Below, one piece after another: positions 1 to 7,234 of a DNA stretch of 38,455 bases. This DNA is from Spirochaetota bacterium. GTDB taxonomy: Bacteria; Spirochaetota; Spirochaetia; CADAEX01. The notes under the pieces were generated by a model. It had not been told where the DNA came from and did no database searches. It was given only the letters and a program-made list of their open reading frames with translations. How positions within the stretch are numbered: position 1 is the stretch's first letter; every line of letters begins with the position of its first letter. The stretch is taken from NCBI GenBank assembly GCA_009786125.1, contig WQTU01000128.1, forward strand, positions 1-38,455, given 5' to 3'. The translations under genes were made by a program, and so were the position numbers.

Positions 1-206
1 GGTTCCAGGGAAATCAAAGTTTATGATGAACCAAAAAGTCCGTTTCAGAGGCTTATGGAATCTTCACAAACGCAACAGAAAACTAAAGATTTACTTTTAA
101 ACTTTACAATCCGGTCAAACTTCAACACAATGTTAACAAAGCTATTCTTCGTCTTAGACAGCGGATCGCTCAAATGAACCGGAAAATTACCAAAAGGGAA
201 AAGTAG
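1..206 (+). pseudogene. C-terminal remnant of an IS transposase (integrase-catalytic type), frameshifted
   Basis: The window opens inside a reading frame (frame 1) encoding YDEPKSPFQRLMES, which resembles the C-terminal region of transposases with a DDE integrase core whose tails read YD-PKTPYQRLLES. From about position 93 the similarity moves to frame 3, which reads NPVKLQHNVNKAI and ends at the TAG at 204-206. This matches the LNPV-L motif that normally follows a few residues later in those transposases. A frameshift around 90-107 therefore breaks the tail. The 5' part lies outside the window, so I cannot say whether the rest is intact. The family label (ISNCY/IS481-like) is from memory of such tails. 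The element probably lies upstream, and this is its right-hand end. Confidence 0.6.
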
Positions 207-210
207 CTAT

Positions 211-267
211 GGTAACATTTTCTATATGAGGCAGCCATAACTTTCGGTAACATTTTAAAATGAGGCA
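211..267. repeat. Two direct terminal repeats at the IS right end
   Basis: Two imperfect copies of a 22-23 bp sequence lie in tandem at 211-233 and 246-267. Both start GGTAACATTTT and end TGAGGCA, with three to four differing bases between. Being directly downstream of the transposase remnant, they look like the repeated transposase-binding sites at one end of an insertion sequence. The host sequence probably resumes near 270. Confidence 0.6.
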
Positions 268-324
268 TCTCGGAACCCACAGGTAAATAAAATTCTTTTT
301 ATTAACTTATGGATAGGTGGTGAA

Positions 325-666
325 ATGACCAATTTAAGGCATATCTTAGCCCTCAATATCAAGGAAAGACGGCGTTTTCTTGGTATGTCGCAGGTAAAAT
401 TGGCAGAAAAAATTGATACTGCTCCTACATATATTGCCATGATAGAATTGGAAAAAAGATCTCCGTCATTTGAAATGATTGAAAGAATAGCCGCAGCCCT
501 GAATATTGACCCGCCAGATCTCTTTTCCAAAAAAGCCTACTCAGTTGATCTCATTAAGGATTTCCATGAATCAGTATTGTCAGACTTTGAGAAAGTTCTA
601 AACAAGCAGATTATCGATTTCGAAAAAAAAATAAATTCGGCTATGTGCATAAAAAAAGATGCGTAA
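325..666 (+). CDS. XRE-family helix-turn-helix transcriptional regulator
   Basis: 113 residues. The first ~67 residues form a Cro/C1-type (HTH_3) DNA-binding domain: NIKERRRFLGMSQVKLAEKI, then the recognition-helix region APTYIAMIELEKRSPSFEMIERIAAALNI, then DPPDLF. This is the usual order for small XRE repressors. The C-terminal ~45 residues are helical and charged (DFHESVLSDFEKVLNKQIIDFEKKI) and probably dimerise. The ATG at 325 follows a GGTGG Shine-Dalgarno. It sits just after an IS end, so it may be accessory DNA or a resident gene whose upstream region was interrupted. No target can be inferred, and no operator palindrome is evident in its short leader. Confidence 0.85.
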   Translation: MTNLRHILALNIKERRRFLGMSQVKLAEKIDTAPTYIAMIELEKRSPSFEMIERIAAALNIDPPDLFSKKAYSVDLIKDFHESVLSDFEKVLNKQIIDFEKKINSAMCIKKDA

Positions 667-670
667 CTCT

Positions 671-735
671 GCCCTTCGATAAAGGTATTCGCGCAAAGCG
701 ACCGCAGGGCAAGACCCTGCAGGCAGGTGCAAAAA
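671..735. repeat. Dispersed GC-rich hairpin element, copy 1
   Basis: Between the XRE gene and the next CDS is a GC-rich patch in an otherwise AT-rich spacer. It contains a 6-bp hairpin, GCAGGG (704-709) and CCCTGC (715-720), loop CAAGA. The motif CTTCGATAAAG at its start and GCGCAAAGCGA are reminiscent of other copies in the window (CGATAAAG at 3363; GCGATAAAGCG in the last copy). Membership of the family is by resemblance only. Confidence 0.4.
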
Positions 736-795
736 TTTCATCAGTTTTATATTTTTATTATTGACTAAAAAAAAAAATAGTAAAATCATTAATCT

Positions 796-1518
796 ATGAG
801 CATACCCAAAAAATTAAAAGAACGATATACATGGTTTAAGAAACATTCTAGCCACGAAGACACTGCATCCTTTGCTTTTGAAATTATAAGCAAAGACAAG
901 CATGGTCTTATTTCGGAAATTTCAGCAAAGGTTTATAATCTTGGAAGCGATATTTCTTCTTTCCAGTTATGGAAAGAATATGACGGTAAATGCCACATAC
1001 TTCTTCATGTAGATAATAAGTCCAAGCCCGAAGTTGTAATAAAAGCTCTAAAAGAGATTCCGGAAATAGTTTCGGTTGAGACAACGCCTACGAATAAAAA
1101 GACATGGGGAAAAAGAATAATTATTATTGGCGGCGGCGCGCAAGTTTCCTGCGTAGCATCCGGCGCAATCACAGAAGCAGACAGGCATAATATTCGCGGA
1201 GAAACAATATCTGTTGATACAATCGCAGTAATAGGGGAAAACGAAATTGCAAACGCAATAGATGCTGTAGGCAAGCTGCAAAGGGTTGGGATCCTTGTTC
1301 TTGCAGGCTCTATTATGGGCGGCAAAATAACTGTGGCTGTAAAAAAATTAAGAGCCGAATACGGGATACCTGTAATTGCGCTTAATATGGCAGGCAGTGT
1401 TACAAAAGCATGTGACCTTGTAATAAGCGATCCCGTAGAGGCCGGGGTTATGGCTGCCATGCTCATAAGCAATGTGGGCGAATTTAATCTTTTAAAAGTA
1501 CATGGCAAAAAGTATTAG
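796..1518 (+). CDS. ACT-domain regulatory protein with a conserved C-terminal domain (DUF5612-like)
   Basis: 240 residues, soluble. Residues ~24-95 form an ACT small-molecule-binding fold: FAFEIISKDKHGLISEISAK, then SDISSFQLW, CHILLHVD and IPEIVSVET. Residues ~105-240 are glycine-rich and form an alternating beta/alpha domain with IIIIGGGAQVSCVASGAI, VLAGSIMGGKI and DPVEAGVMAAMLISNVGEFNL. This ACT-plus-C-terminal arrangement is known from methanogen and some bacterial conserved proteins (I believe DUF5612), with no established function. ACT domains usually bind amino acids, so a metabolic sensor is plausible. No Shine-Dalgarno precedes the ATG; a TAAAAT hexamer lies 9 bp upstream, suggesting a very short or absent leader. 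A terminator follows at once. Confidence 0.65.
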   Translation: MSIPKKLKERYTWFKKHSSHEDTASFAFEIISKDKHGLISEISAKVYNLGSDISSFQLWKEYDGKCHILLHVDNKSKPEVVIKALKEIPEIVSVETTPTNKKTWGKRIIIIGGGAQVSCVASGAITEADRHNIRGETISVDTIAVIGENEIANAIDAVGKLQRVGILVLAGSIMGGKITVAVKKLRAEYGIPVIALNMAGSVTKACDLVISDPVEAGVMAAMLISNVGEFNLLKVHGKKY

Positions 1519-1519
1519 A

Positions 1520-1552
1520 AAACATCAGTATATTTTTTCCTGATGTTTTTTT
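1520..1552 (+). terminator. Rho-independent terminator after the ACT-domain gene
   Basis: Stem AACATCAG/CTGATGTT with a T-rich loop and a run of seven to eight T residues, starting 2 bp after the stop codon at 1518. Confidence 0.85.
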
Positions 1553-1613
1553 AATTGTAATTATTATCCCGTTATGATACTCTCACTAAAAAATAATCCC
1601 CGGAAGTATTATA

Positions 1614-2417
1614 ATGAAAACTGAAGACACAATTACAGGAAATTTTCATACTCATACATTCAGATGCAAGCACGCAGTAGGCGACATTCCGGATTATGCA
1701 GCAAAAGCAGTTGAAAAAAATCTCAAAGTATTGGGAATATCAGACCATACGCCTTTTCCGGACAGAAAAAAATGGTGTTACGAGAGAATGGATATCGATC
1801 TGCTCGACAGCTACGACAGAGCATTCATGAGAGCACGGGAAGCGCATCCTGATCTCAAAATCGTAAAAGGAATGGAGTGCGATTGGGACCCGGAATATAC
1901 AAATTTTTATACTGATGAGCTCCGGGGTGCAAGAAATTGTGTCTACCTTATAGGCAGCGTGCATTATTTGCGGCACGAAGATAAATGGATTTGCTGCTAT
2001 TCCGGCGGAGAGGTTTGCGGAATGGTAAGGCAATACGGAGAAGCTGTAGTCAAAATGATAGAATCCAGGGTTTTTGATTTTGTTGGGCACCCCGACTTGT
2101 TTGGGCTTTTTACGCTAAAATGGGATGCAGAAACTATAAAAGCAAGCGAAGAAATATGCAAAGCTGCTAAAAAAAATAATATACCTCTTGAAATAAACGG
2201 CGGCGGCTTTCGAAGAGCTCCTGTAGAAGCCAGTGAGGGAACAAGATATCCCTACCCTATAGATGCATTCTGGGAAATCGCAGCAGACTACGAAGTCGAA
2301 GTTATCTGCAACTCAGATGCTCATCTTCCTGACGATGTAATAGCATCTGTAGATCTTTGCAGAGAGATCGTCAAAAAAAATAATCTTAAACTGGCATTAC
2401 TGCACTTCATGCAGTAA
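1614..2417 (+). CDS. PHP-domain histidinol-phosphatase family phosphoesterase
   Basis: 267 residues, close to the usual length of HisK-type histidinol phosphatases. The metal-binding pattern of the PHP family is complete: HTH at residues 12-14, SDH at 43-45, E88, GSVHY with H117, GHPD with H159, EINGGG with E193, and SDAH at 234-237. In the family these residues hold a trinuclear metal centre that hydrolyses phosphate monoesters, classically L-histidinol phosphate in histidine synthesis. No other his genes are nearby, so the substrate could differ. The ATG at 1614 follows GGAAG at a suitable distance. The gene stands alone between a terminator and a 180-bp spacer. Confidence 0.8.
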   Translation: MKTEDTITGNFHTHTFRCKHAVGDIPDYAAKAVEKNLKVLGISDHTPFPDRKKWCYERMDIDLLDSYDRAFMRAREAHPDLKIVKGMECDWDPEYTNFYTDELRGARNCVYLIGSVHYLRHEDKWICCYSGGEVCGMVRQYGEAVVKMIESRVFDFVGHPDLFGLFTLKWDAETIKASEEICKAAKKNNIPLEINGGGFRRAPVEASEGTRYPYPIDAFWEIAADYEVEVICNSDAHLPDDVIASVDLCREIVKKNNLKLALLHFMQ

Positions 2418-2503
2418 TGCTTGATAATCTAACTTCGTCGGCAAATACGAGAATACAGCTCCAAAAGAACGTCTTCCTGAACATTTTTTCAAAAAAATTG
2501 CAG

Positions 2504-2528
2504 AATTTTGTTATAAAAAATCAAAATT
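2504..2528. other. Small AT-rich hairpin in the spacer upstream of the ankyrin gene
   Basis: AATTTTG (2504-2510) pairs with CAAAATT (2522-2528). The 184-bp spacer holds no gene; it starts with a CTTCGTCGGCAAA stretch resembling the end of the last dispersed repeat (38442-38455). Role unknown; it could be a weak terminator for the phosphatase gene. Confidence 0.3.
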
Positions 2529-2601
2529 ATAGTTATATTTAGTCAAAGTTGCCCCAAAACAAATATGGGGTATGTAAAAATAGTAATATTATGGAGTTTT
2601 T

Positions 2602-3255
2602 ATGGATATTTTAGATAATATAATAACAGCAGCTTCTTCCGGCGAACTTGAAAAATTAAAAGCGCTCTTGGAAAAATATCCTGATATGGTTGATAAATCC
2701 AACAGCGCAGGGTTAACACCCCTTGCAGGCGCTCTTGTAAACAAACGGCTGGAAGAAACAGAATATCTCTTAATAAAAAATGCAGATAAAAGATCTTGCA
2801 TGGAAAACGGGCAGCCGGCTCTTGACTGGGCCAGAGAACAGGATAATAACGATGCAGCATTTTTTCTTATCGCATGGGATTATCTTGACCGCCTCTATGC
2901 AGCAGCAGCAATATGGAAAAAGCATAAAATAAAAGAGGCTTATTGCGATATATGCCTTGCGCGCATGACAGAAGAAGACAGCACAATGCTTAGCGTAGAC
3001 GAAGCTTTTATGGCAGAAAACTACAGCAACAAAGTTGTTGAGCAGGTAAGAAAGCAGAAGCCTTCTTTATTTAAAGACAAAACTCCGAAAGAAGCTGTGG
3101 AAATTGTTAAAGATCAGATTAAAAAATCAGCGCCTACAGGCAGATACTTTGTTTGCGAAGATTGTGTTGAGACATATTATTTGCAAATAGTTTTTGGAAA
3201 AGACAGAGACAAGGTATTTGAGATTGTAAACAGAATATTCGAGGAGAGCAATTAA
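2602..3255 (+). CDS. Ankyrin-repeat protein with a C-terminal cysteine-pair region
   Basis: 217 residues, no signal peptide. The N-terminal ~95 residues resemble two to three ankyrin repeats: IITAASSGELEKLKALLEKYPDMVDKSNSAGLTPLAGALVNKRLEETEYLLIKNAD, then a degenerate ALDWAREQDNNDAAFFLI. The rest is not a family I recognise. It has two cysteine pairs, CDIC (~residue 114) and CEDC (~residue 188), spaced as a split zinc-binding site. ATG 2602 is preceded by ATGGAG at a normal distance. Ankyrin domains mediate protein contacts; the partner is unknown. It is the last gene of a + strand run and is followed by a dispersed repeat and a palindrome with a T run. Confidence 0.7.
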   Translation: MDILDNIITAASSGELEKLKALLEKYPDMVDKSNSAGLTPLAGALVNKRLEETEYLLIKNADKRSCMENGQPALDWAREQDNNDAAFFLIAWDYLDRLYAAAAIWKKHKIKEAYCDICLARMTEEDSTMLSVDEAFMAENYSNKVVEQVRKQKPSLFKDKTPKEAVEIVKDQIKKSAPTGRYFVCEDCVETYYLQIVFGKDRDKVFEIVNRIFEESN

Positions 3256-3279
3256 TCTTGCCGAACTTTTATATGTAAA

Positions 3280-3365
3280 CCGGGCTTACGGCCGTTGCGC
3301 TTCGCCTAACGGCACGCCGCAACGAAGTTTCTGGCGCGGCTCGCGTATCAGCCTTCAGCCTCGAT
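3280..3365. repeat. Dispersed GC-rich hairpin element, copy 2
   Basis: A GC-rich block in an AT-rich spacer. CGTTGCG (3293-3299) pairs with CGCAACG (3318-3324). The first 25 bp (CGGGCTTACGGCCGTTGCGC and following CTTCGCC) closely match the copy at 27732-27757 (CCGGCTTGCGGCTGTTGCGC, CTTCGCC), and the ends of both copies also agree (GGCTCGCG..CAGCCTTCAGC against GGCTCACG..CAGCCTCCAGC). These two define a subfamily. Confidence 0.7.
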
Positions 3366-3387
3366 AAAGTGATATCACTTTTTTATA
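3366..3387 (+). terminator. Palindrome plus T run, probable terminator of the ankyrin gene
   Basis: AAAGTGATATCACTTT (3366-3381) is a perfect 16-bp palindrome followed by more T residues. It lies at the outer edge of repeat copy 2, so it could equally be a flank of that element. Confidence 0.45.
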
Positions 3388-3425
3388 ATATGGGCATTCT
3401 GAGCAAATACTTGCCAACGAAGCAT

Positions 3426-4235
3426 TTATTTAGAGCCTGCGCTCCTAATCTCGTCTATATACCGATAATATCTTGTACTTATTATGTCATAAACCTTATC
3501 GCGTATTCCCTTGTACTCAAGGTTTACCGGATCAAAAGGCTCAAGTATTTCTACATCAACTTCAAGAGATTTAAGCGCTAACAGTTTTATAAACTGCGGA
3601 GCAAACTTCATCCCCCCAAAATAACCGATTTCCCGAAAATCATCTGTGGTAAACGGTCTCTTGTTTATCTTTTTATACATTATACTTAGCGGAAGAATTT
3701 CCGCTCCTGTACCAGCAACAGCGCTCATAAGAGCTGCTTTAAAAGGCAAAAGCTCTACGCCATTTGCGCATGTAGCTTCGGGAAAAAAGCAAACATTCAG
3801 ATTATTTTTTAATGCCCCGCTTATCTCCGGTATTTCATTTTTTAGCGTTGTAATCTTTCTTCTGTCAACAAAAAGACAACCTGCCACAGTACAAATCTGC
3901 CCCAGAAGAAAGCGCTTTTTCATTTCCATCGAAGTAATAAAAGCTGTTCGAAAGTTTGTCATTATTATAATAATATCCAAAAAAGAGACATGATTACTCA
4001 TAATATACCATGTTTTTTCTTTGGAATAACTATTGCCTGTTAAATTAACTTTTACGCGCAATAGCTTCAGAAAAGCAGCGCCCCAAAAACCATATATTTT
4101 GGTAAGAATTTTTCTTTTTTTATACTTATTGACAGGAAGAATAAATGCAAAAGTTGCAGTCAAAAAATAAAACACCACAATAACGAGCGCCAATAGTATT
4201 TTATATAATAATCGCCACAATTTAATAATCCGCAC
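3426..4235 (-). CDS. 1-acyl-sn-glycerol-3-phosphate acyltransferase-like protein (PlsC family)
   Basis: 269 residues. An N-terminal hydrophobic segment (~residues 10-35) anchors it in the inner membrane. The acyltransferase motifs are in order: NHVSFLD with H82 and D87 (the catalytic H-x4-D), CLFVDRR (~120-126), FPEATCANG (~151-159, normally FPEGTRS) and LPLSIMY. The family transfers an acyl chain to lysophosphatidic acid in phospholipid synthesis; the altered FPEG motif leaves open another acceptor, such as a lysolipid. The start is a GTG at 4235 preceded by AAGGGG. Its 3' end abuts repeat copy 2, and its upstream region holds a perfect inverted repeat and repeat copy 3. Confidence 0.8.
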   Translation of the reverse strand: MRIIKLWRLLYKILLALVIVVFYFLTATFAFILPVNKYKKRKILTKIYGFWGAAFLKLLRVKVNLTGNSYSKEKTWYIMSNHVSFLDIIIIMTNFRTAFITSMEMKKRFLLGQICTVAGCLFVDRRKITTLKNEIPEISGALKNNLNVCFFPEATCANGVELLPFKAALMSAVAGTGAEILPLSIMYKKINKRPFTTDDFREIGYFGGMKFAPQFIKLLALKSLEVDVEILEPFDPVNLEYKGIRDKVYDIISTRYYRYIDEIRSAGSK

Positions 4236-4265
4236 TTGTATACCCCTTTTACATTGATATATTAT

Positions 4266-4311
4266 AAAAATTATTTTACCATAAGACTAGCCTTCTGGTA
4301 AAATAATTTTT
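4266..4311. repeat. Perfect 16-bp inverted repeat between divergent genes
   Basis: AAAAATTATTTTACCA (4266-4281) is repeated in exact inverse at 4296-4311, loop 14 nt. It lies between two divergently transcribed starts, so it cannot terminate either annotated gene. It directly adjoins repeat copy 3. Confidence 0.8.
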
Positions 4312-4485
4312 GTTCGCCTCCTCGCTAGGTTCATAAGGGGCTATGCCCCTTGTCCACCTCATCGTTCGGTCATGTGCGTGCAAAGCACGCCAGCGACCCT
4401 CACTTCTTCGGTGGATGTGCAGCTCTGTTTGCATGCAACTCTCGCGGAGTTTACCCCGTCGAAGGACGGGGTCGGCGAATAATAA
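4312..4485. repeat. Dispersed GC-rich hairpin element, copy 3
   Basis: About 175 bp with three successive strong hairpins: AAGGGGC/GCCCCTT (4335-4351), GCGTGC/GCACGC with loop AAA (4376-4390), and ACCCCGTC/GACGGGGT (4453-4472). It opens with CTCCTCGCT, as copies 13 and 14 do. The part at 4369-4419 (GTCATGTGCGTGCAAAGCAC and following) matches the reverse complement of copy 12 with only scattered differences. It lies upstream of the thioesterase and ends about 15 bp before its start. Confidence 0.7.
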
Positions 4486-4499
4486 TCATTGAGGTAAAA

Positions 4500-4916
4500 A
4501 TGAAATCAGATACAGAAATTGTTGTACGATATGCAGAAACCGATCAAATGAAAGTAGTCCATCACTCTGTCTACCCTATTTGGTTCGAAGCTGCAAGAAC
4601 CGACTATATGGAAAAATTGGGCTACCCATATGCTCGCATAGAAAAAGAGGGAATAATGCTCCCGCTTGCACGACTCCAGTGTGATTTTAGGGAAGGCGCA
4701 AGATATGGCGACACTGTTCTGGTAAAACTGTCAATAAAAAAGCTTACTCCGGCACGGCTTGAGATAAAATACACGGCTCACAGAAAAAGCGACGGCGCGC
4801 TTCTTGCAGAAGGCGAAACCCTTCATGCCTGGACAGACCACAATTTAAAAGTAATAAATCTTAAAAAACTAGCCCCGGAGTTATATAAACTGATGGAAAA
4901 CGAGGCGGAAAAGTAA
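4500..4916 (+). CDS. YbgC/FadM-type acyl-CoA thioesterase (4HBT hotdog fold)
   Basis: 138 residues, typical length for the family. The N-terminus IVVRYAETDQMKVVHHSVYPIWFEAARTDYMEKLG is diagnostic: the conserved RYAETDQMKVV-H-Y segment carries the catalytic Asp of hotdog thioesterases. The middle LARLQCDFREGARYGDTVLV and the C-terminal GETLHAWTD also fit. It probably hydrolyses acyl-CoA thioesters in the cytoplasm; the substrate is uncertain. The frame is open for 50 codons further upstream, but that part lies inside repeat copy 3 and is not protein-like. The ATG at 4500, preceded by TGAGGT, is the real start. The neighbouring PlsC-like gene is divergent and also concerns acyl chains. Confidence 0.85.
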   Translation: MKSDTEIVVRYAETDQMKVVHHSVYPIWFEAARTDYMEKLGYPYARIEKEGIMLPLARLQCDFREGARYGDTVLVKLSIKKLTPARLEIKYTAHRKSDGALLAEGETLHAWTDHNLKVINLKKLAPELYKLMENEAEK

Positions 4917-4937
4917 CACCGAGGTCGCGAAAAATCT

Positions 4938-5519
4938 TTACAGCTTGCTGGGGATAGCTGCGATAGCTTTCTGCATTATTGCTTCGACTTTATCAACATC
5001 GTCAAGCCCTTCTGCGCTAATGCATCTTACGTCCTTAATGCCAAAAAATTTACAGAGCCCCTGTATTGTCGCAAAGCCCAGATCTTTTTCATCCCCAATA
5101 TTGGAGCCGCCCCTTGTGGTAACATAGTAGAGCTTTTCTGCTTTGCAAAGTCCTGTTGGCTTGCCGTTTCCTTCGTAAAGACTCACGATACCTGGTATGC
5201 TTATTGCCTCAACATAATTCTTGAATATTCCGGGAAACCCGCAGTCCCAAAGAGGCGCAGCAACTACAATGCAATCTGCGTTACTGAATTGTCTGGCATA
5301 GCCAAATGATTCATCGGAAAGGGCTCCTTTTTTGAGCAGCTCGCCTCTTATGTTTAATGTTTCCGATGTTAGAGCCTGAAGATTCAGCTTTTCCAAAATC
5401 AATTCGGTTATTTCAAAAGCATTGTCTTTGTTAAGTAACGTAATTAACTCTTTGCACAATCTCCATGTCCGTGAAGTTTCCCTGTTCATACAGGCATTTA
5501 ATAAAAGTAGTTTTTTCAT
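4938..5519 (-). CDS. Flavodoxin-fold NAD(P)H-dependent oxidoreductase (azoreductase/AcpD-like)
   Basis: 193 residues. The N-terminal LLLLNACMNRETSRTWRLCKELI is the first beta strand and phosphate loop of the Flavodoxin_2 fold. IVVAAPLWDCGFPGIFKNYVEAI (~85-107) is the FMN-binding PMYNFGIPA-LK-W-D segment of AcpD-type enzymes. YYVTTRGG (~131) is the third flavin loop. The family reduces quinones, azo compounds or flavins with NAD(P)H, bound to FMN. The start codon overlaps the stop of the upstream DUF805 gene by 4 bp (ATGA), so the two are translationally coupled in one - strand operon. The physiological substrate cannot be read from sequence. Confidence 0.8.
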   Translation of the reverse strand: MKKLLLLNACMNRETSRTWRLCKELITLLNKDNAFEITELILEKLNLQALTSETLNIRGELLKKGALSDESFGYARQFSNADCIVVAAPLWDCGFPGIFKNYVEAISIPGIVSLYEGNGKPTGLCKAEKLYYVTTRGGSNIGDEKDLGFATIQGLCKFFGIKDVRCISAEGLDDVDKVEAIMQKAIAAIPSKL

Positions 5520-6052
5520 ATATTTTGTTGATTTTCCTCCGGGTTATTTTCGTGCTTAGGGTCTGCGCCGAATCTGTTTGGACCATAAGTGCCATTGGTA
5601 AGAGGAAGAATAATCCAGCCGTATATCGGAATAAGCATAAACCAGCCGCTTTTATTGCAATCGTGCATACGTCTTACTGTTACACTTATCGATGGTATTA
5701 AGATCGCAAGACTCCAAAGTGTGTCAAATACCCCTAGATATGGATTTCCTGCTATATACAAATCAAATATCACATCCAGAACAACAAAAGGAATAGAAAG
5801 AAGTAAGGCAAATAATGTAAACCACCAAAATTCAGCCCTTCTTGCTCTGCCTTCAAACACAGCATATTTCTTCATTGCACCGGTAAAATATTGCCAGGGT
5901 GATTTTTTTGCACGAAGTTTTATTGTATTATACTGAGGAGGCGCGTATGGGTTCTGTTCCCCGCCAACAGCTTCATCTATTTTTACTCTGCAGCTGTTGC
6001 AGAATCTGGCATCCTCGTTTAGTTTGGTTCCGCAATGTGCGCAAAAAGCCAT
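5516..6052 (-). CDS. Zinc-ribbon DUF805 membrane protein
   Basis: 178 residues. It starts with a zinc ribbon: CAHCG (~4-8) and CNSC (~18-21). A short linker follows, then DUF805: WQYFTGAMKKYAVFEGRARRAEFWWFTLF, with the family signature F-GRA-R-EFW-F, about four hydrophobic segments, and RRMHDCNKSGW (~130-140), the RRLHD--RSGWW motif. DUF805 proteins are inner-membrane proteins of unknown function. ATG 6052 follows AAGGAGG with ideal spacing. It is the first gene of a two-gene operon with the flavodoxin-fold oxidoreductase. Confidence 0.85.
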   Translation of the reverse strand: MAFCAHCGTKLNEDARFCNSCRVKIDEAVGGEQNPYAPPQYNTIKLRAKKSPWQYFTGAMKKYAVFEGRARRAEFWWFTLFALLLSIPFVVLDVIFDLYIAGNPYLGVFDTLWSLAILIPSISVTVRRMHDCNKSGWFMLIPIYGWIILPLTNGTYGPNRFGADPKHENNPEENQQNI

Positions 6053-6166
6053 TTTCCGCCTCCTTTATAGTTGCATATTTTAGTGCAAATAACATTTTAT
6101 TGCAAATAGATATCCTCAAAAAAGTATTTGAATGTTTTTAAGCAATAAAATAGATTTTACCTTACA

Positions 6167-7177
6167 ATGTTTAGAAGAGCTTTTTTGGTATTAAAACGCG
6201 TAGGTTTAAATACTATCGATATATGCAAAACTCTCTTTAAAGTAATGATACCTGTAAGCATTGTAATGAAAATACTTACAGAATTAGGGCTTATATCATA
6301 CATTGGAGACATTCTTTCGCCTGTAATGTCTTTGGCAGGGCTTCCCGGTGCTTACGGCATTGTATGGGCAGCAGCTTTATGCACAAATGTATATGCAGCA
6401 ATAATTGTTTTTCTCTCCATATTCCCCGACGAGCCTATAACCAAAGCCCAGATTACTGTGCTTTCAATAATGGTTTTAACTTCCCATAATGTGCCAATAG
6501 AATGCGGCATAGATACAAGAGTAGGGATAAAGCTAAAAGTATCTGTTATTTATAAACTTGTCATGGGAGTCCTTGCAGGAATAGTCTTTGGCTTTATTTT
6601 TTCTTTTTTTAATCTCTATAACACTGCGCCCCAAATCTTTTTGACAAGCACAGCTCCCGCCGAAGAGTCTTTGTTGAGTTGGGCTCTTGGGGAATTAAGG
6701 CTTTATTTTACCATAGTAGTTATTATATTTTTTTTAAATATAATAATAAAAATTCTTGAGCGCTCCGGAGCTTTAATTATTCTTATTAAAATCCTAAGAC
6801 CAGTCTTAAAACATATTGGAATAGGAAGAAACGCAATACCAGTAACAATAATCGGAACTGTTCTTGGGTACGCGTATGCAGGCGGATTCTTTATAAAAGA
6901 ATCAAAAGCAGGAAAGATTAAAAAGAAAGAATTTCTCTACACAGTATTTTTTGTTACATCGCACCATGCTGTTATCGAAGATAACATACTGATGATTTCA
7001 ATTGGAGGAGCTGCTTTTCCAATAATAGCAGGCAGATTTTTGTTTACCTATGCAGTTTGCATGATTATCTACCGTGTTACACGCAACATGAAGGAAGAAA
7101 CATTTTTAAAATTCTTCTTTCAGCGCAAAGTTCTGGAAAAAGACAGCGCTTCTTCGCCGCCAGGCTCGCCGGGATAA
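6167..7177 (+). CDS. Membrane protein with two nucleoside-recognition (Gate) domains
   Basis: 336 residues with eight or more hydrophobic segments. Two Gate domains are arranged as in SpoVB/SpmA/SpmB-like and nucleoside-transport-related proteins: residues ~15-130 (with LCTNVYAAIIVF and LTSHNVPIECGID) and ~175-310 (with GTVLGYAYAGGFFIKE and VTSHHAVIEDN). The paired SHN-P-E and SHH-VIED motifs suggest an internal duplication. It is probably an inner-membrane carrier of unknown substrate. The ATG at 6167 has no Shine-Dalgarno; a TTG at 6188 behind AGAAGAG is a possible alternative. The last ~9 codons (SSPPGSPG) fall inside repeat copy 4, so the natural C-terminus has been changed by that element. 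Confidence 0.75.
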   Translation: MFRRAFLVLKRVGLNTIDICKTLFKVMIPVSIVMKILTELGLISYIGDILSPVMSLAGLPGAYGIVWAAALCTNVYAAIIVFLSIFPDEPITKAQITVLSIMVLTSHNVPIECGIDTRVGIKLKVSVIYKLVMGVLAGIVFGFIFSFFNLYNTAPQIFLTSTAPAEESLLSWALGELRLYFTIVVIIFFLNIIIKILERSGALIILIKILRPVLKHIGIGRNAIPVTIIGTVLGYAYAGGFFIKESKAGKIKKKEFLYTVFFVTSHHAVIEDNILMISIGGAAFPIIAGRFLFTYAVCMIIYRVTRNMKEETFLKFFFQRKVLEKDSASSPPGSPG

Positions 7178-7234
7178 ATAAAGGGTACGCAAAGCGGCAC
7201 GAACGCAGTGCCTTGTCGTACCGCTTTTACTCAA
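7148..7234. repeat. Dispersed hairpin element, copy 4, at the converging ends of two genes
   Basis: It begins within the last codons of the Gate protein and ends at the stop codon of glyA. Segments AAGCGG and CCGCTT (around 7191-7227), and outer ATAAATAA and TTATTTAT, are mutually inverted, with GGCAC/GTGCC inside. The outer arms contain the stop codons of both convergent genes, so it may also act as a two-way terminator. Confidence 0.55.

Noticed and set aside
4266-4311. Rho-independent terminator at the 16-bp inverted repeat
   Set aside because: The adjacent genes diverge from this point, so no annotated transcript ends here.
4350-4499. 50-codon N-terminal extension of the thioesterase
   Set aside because: It is translation of element copy 3, Cys/His/Gly-rich and unlike the family. 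The ATG at 4500 has a ribosome site and gives standard length.
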